A program made the position numbers and the translations under genes. Positions 62,294-63,916 of a stretch of 63,916 bases of DNA are shown in pieces; position 1 is the first letter of the stretch, and every line of letters starts with the position of its first letter. Origin of the DNA: Bacillus sp. AFS055030 (GTDB lineage: Bacteria; Bacillota; Bacilli; Bacillales; Bacillaceae_G). Location: positions 9,995 through 73,910 of the forward strand of contig NZ_NUGT01000008.1 of NCBI RefSeq assembly GCF_002574545.1, written 5' to 3'. Under the pieces are notes generated by a model. It ran no database searches. It was not told where the DNA came from and was given only the letters and a program-made list of their open reading frames with translations.

Positions 62294-63529
62294 ATGAATC
62301 CAGTAGTTGGTCTGGATGTCGCAAAAGGAGAAAGTCAAATACAAGCTTTTTTAGATAGAAAGACTCCTTTTAAAAAAAGTTTTAAAATTTCACATACAGT
62401 TGAAGGGTTTAAGCAGCTACATCAATTTTTACAGAGTATCGAAGAAAAAGCCAATTCAAAACCAGTATTAATAATGGAATCGACAGGACATTACCATTCT
62501 CCAGTTATGCAGTTCTTAGATAGCTTAAATTATATTTACATCGTTATTAATCCATTAATCTCTTATCGAGCTAAAAGTTCGAGCTTAAGAAAGGTTAAGA
62601 CTGATGTCATCGATGCGTACCACCTCTGCGAGCTGTATTACAAAGAAGAGTTAGAGCCACATAAAAAACGTGGTGCACAGTTACTAAACCTGCGAAATTT
62701 AACCAGACAGCACGATCATTTAACAGGTATTAGTTCTCAGGCAAAACTACATTTTTTAGCGATTCTAGATCAAGTGTTTCCTGAATATCGAGGTGTATTT
62801 GGAGATTTGTATTCTAATGTTTCACTCTTAACTTTACTGGAGTTTCCTTCATCTGAAGCTGTGTTACAAGCAGGTGAAGATCAACTGGCTAAACGAATCG
62901 CATCTTTATGTACTAGTCGTTCTAAACAATGGGCAAACGAAAGAGCTAAGCTTTTAATTACTGCGGCTGAAAAAAATCCGTTTCAAGTAAATCTTTATAG
63001 GAGCCTTATTATTTCGCTTGAGATGCATATTAAAATGGTTCTTCAATACAAAGAACATCTATCCAATTTAAAAGCAGAGATAGATGTCCTCGTCAAAGAA
63101 ATTGAAGAATATACTATCATCCAATCGATTCCAGGTATCGGAAAAAAAATCGCGGCAACGATTATCTCTGAAATTGGTGAAATTGATCGGTTTGATAATC
63201 CTAAAAAACTTGTGGCTTTCACTGGTGTTGACCCGAGTGTCTTTGAATCTGGTAAATTCACAGCCAGTAGAAACCGTATTACAAAACGTGGTTCTAGTCG
63301 ATTGAGACATGCGTTATTTATGGCTGTTCGGTGTGCAATTCGTGATAATCGTAAGAATAAGACAACAGACGAAATCATCCCAAGAAATAAGCGAATGCGA
63401 CAATTTTATGATAAAAAGCGTGAAGAAGGAAAACCATTTAGAGTAACAGTTATTGCTTGTATAAACAAACTATTACATTGGATTTATGCCCTGTTAAAAA
63501 GCAAAACGACTTTCCAAGATCTAGCTTAA
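62294..63529 (+). CDS. IS110-family transposase (recombinase), intact
   Basis: A 411-aa protein. The N-terminal RuvC-like DEDD domain (about 1-160) shows D8 in GLDVAKG, E62 in MESTGHYH, and D104/D107 in KTDVIDAYHL. The C-terminal Tnp domain has QSIPGIGKKIAATIISEIGE and the AFTGVDPSVFESG block, with the catalytic serine in TKRGSSRLRHALF (S334/S335). All catalytic residues are present and there is no frameshift, so it may be active. GGGGGAGATAGTTT precedes the ATG. Confidence 0.95.
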   Translation: MNPVVGLDVAKGESQIQAFLDRKTPFKKSFKISHTVEGFKQLHQFLQSIEEKANSKPVLIMESTGHYHSPVMQFLDSLNYIYIVINPLISYRAKSSSLRKVKTDVIDAYHLCELYYKEELEPHKKRGAQLLNLRNLTRQHDHLTGISSQAKLHFLAILDQVFPEYRGVFGDLYSNVSLLTLLEFPSSEAVLQAGEDQLAKRIASLCTSRSKQWANERAKLLITAAEKNPFQVNLYRSLIISLEMHIKMVLQYKEHLSNLKAEIDVLVKEIEEYTIIQSIPGIGKKIAATIISEIGEIDRFDNPKKLVAFTGVDPSVFESGKFTASRNRITKRGSSRLRHALFMAVRCAIRDNRKNKTTDEIIPRNKRMRQFYDKKREEGKPFRVTVIACINKLLHWIYALLKSKTTFQDLA

Positions 63530-63551
63530 AATCTGAATCAACTTCAATTAC

Positions 63552-63590
63552 CATAATCTTCCAATTTTTGAATAAGTGGAAGATTATTTG
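63552..63590 (+). terminator. Terminator after the IS110 transposase
   Basis: Stem ATAATCTTCCA / TGGAAGATTAT with a 13-nt loop, 25 nt after the stop. The T run is weak. Confidence 0.65.
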
Positions 63591-63642
63591 GCATGTCAAA
63601 AATAGTATAACATGAGTCCCAAAATTTTTTTATTGAAAATTA

Positions 63643-63676
63643 TTGACAAACTATTAGCTGGTTTAGTTGATTAAGA
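63643..63676. repeat. Palindromic element F (right of IS110)
   Basis: AAACTATTAGCTGGTTTAG followed by TTGATTAAG resembles the CAACTAA / TTAGTTG palindrome of elements B and D, with changes. It lies just after the stop of the minus-strand gene at 63678-63884, the same place as in the other cassettes. Confidence 0.5.
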
Positions 63677-63677
63677 C

Positions 63678-63884
63678 CTATTTATGTGTTTTACCTTTAT
63701 AGTTTTCCAGAACCGTTTCAGCATTAAAACTCAATATTCCTAATTCAGGGGAATTTGTAATATATTTTAATATTTGCTCTGCCTCTTTATATTTATAGTC
63801 AATTTCTAAAGCTACACTACAAGCCCAAATTTTCACATTAGGTTCGTTACTATCAATTAATATATCAAGCATATTTTCAACCAA
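63678..63884 (-). CDS. DUF2019-like protein, shortened
   Basis: A 68-aa frame starting with TTG 63884 behind a weak AGGA. The sequence LIDSNEPNVKIWACSVALEI, then YKEAEQILKYI and LSFNAETVLENYKG matches the C-terminal half of DUF2019 proteins (HEAT-like helical domain, often in toxin-immunity loci). The family is usually about 120-140 aa and an in-frame TAA lies five codons upstream, so the N-terminal half is missing or frameshifted. It may be a remnant. Confidence 0.55.
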   Translation of the reverse strand: MVENMLDILIDSNEPNVKIWACSVALEIDYKYKEAEQILKYITNSPELGILSFNAETVLENYKGKTHK

Positions 63885-63916
63885 AGTATTATCCTGTTAC
63901 AAATGCTAATTTAAAT

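Larger units (their letters stand above)
62050..63640 (+). mobile_element. IS110-family insertion sequence (edges approximate)
   Basis: One intact DEDD/Ser transposase gene with a long structured 5' non-coding region, as in the IS110 group. No terminal inverted repeats are expected in this family and none are clear. The edges are therefore estimates between palindromic element E on the left and the DUF2019-like fragment on the right. Confidence 0.75.

Overview
The window is chromosomal DNA of a low-GC, spore-forming-type Firmicute, most likely a member of the Bacillaceae. The supports are the yfkJ-yfkI-yfkH gene order, a TPP riboswitch in front of thiT, catabolite (cre) operators, frequent TTG/GTG starts behind strong Shine-Dalgarno sequences, a YesM/YesN two-component pair and a Bacillus-type capsule/EPS locus. 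The species cannot be fixed from the sequence alone. No rRNA, tRNA, prophage or CRISPR array was seen.

Layout. 1-5.1 kb: the end of a 52-bp hairpin-repeat array, a small membrane gene, a WxL cell-surface pair (DUF916 anchor plus WxL protein), and thiT with its TPP riboswitch. 5.5-12.3 kb: housekeeping genes (yfkJ-I-H phosphatase/membrane operon, a PfeT/ZosA-like metal-efflux ATPase, an SH3b-NlpC/P60 wall hydrolase, an EamA transporter). 12.4-27.3 kb: two paralogous sugar ABC importer operons (permease-permease-binding protein, no ATPase). Between them lie a LysM wall enzyme, a VanZ gene, a second and longer 52-bp hairpin array, and a DUF805 gene. The second importer is followed by a YesM/YesN-type sensor pair and has cre operators.

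28.3-44.5 kb: a Wzx/Wzy-type exopolysaccharide operon. It opens with a Wzz-like modulator, tyrosine kinase and phosphatase (CapA/B/C), then a 343-nt leader and galU. Next come the initiating sugar-phosphate transferase, an Alg14/Alg13-like split glycosyltransferase, and an alternating run of three TupA-like ATP-grasp ligases and two GT4 glycosyltransferases. It ends with Wzy, Wzx, UDP-glucose dehydrogenase and a UDP-glucuronate 4-epimerase. The gene set predicts a uronic-acid-containing polymer that may carry amino-acid substituents. 45.1-50.5 kb: phosphoglucomutase, a second galU, and two LytR-CpsA-Psr genes that would attach the polymer to the wall. The promoter in front of galU-2 shares its operator-like palindrome with the capsule promoter.

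50.6-59.1 kb: a dTDP-rhamnose operon (rmlA-C-D-B) whose rmlA appears to start with an ATA codon, then a coiled-coil protein, a CgeB-like glycosyltransferase, another glycosyltransferase and mnaA. 59.2-63.9 kb: an accessory region of four single-gene, minus-strand units (one barstar-like, one lipoprotein, two unknown acidic proteins). Each is followed by a related palindromic element. Next is an intact IS110-family element with a promoter and a structured leader that fits a bridge RNA, then a shortened DUF2019-like gene at the window edge.

The best candidates for something little described are the ATP-grasp/glycosyltransferase alternation, the gene-plus-palindrome cassette array next to the IS110 element, and the two hairpin-repeat arrays that share a conserved 3' border.
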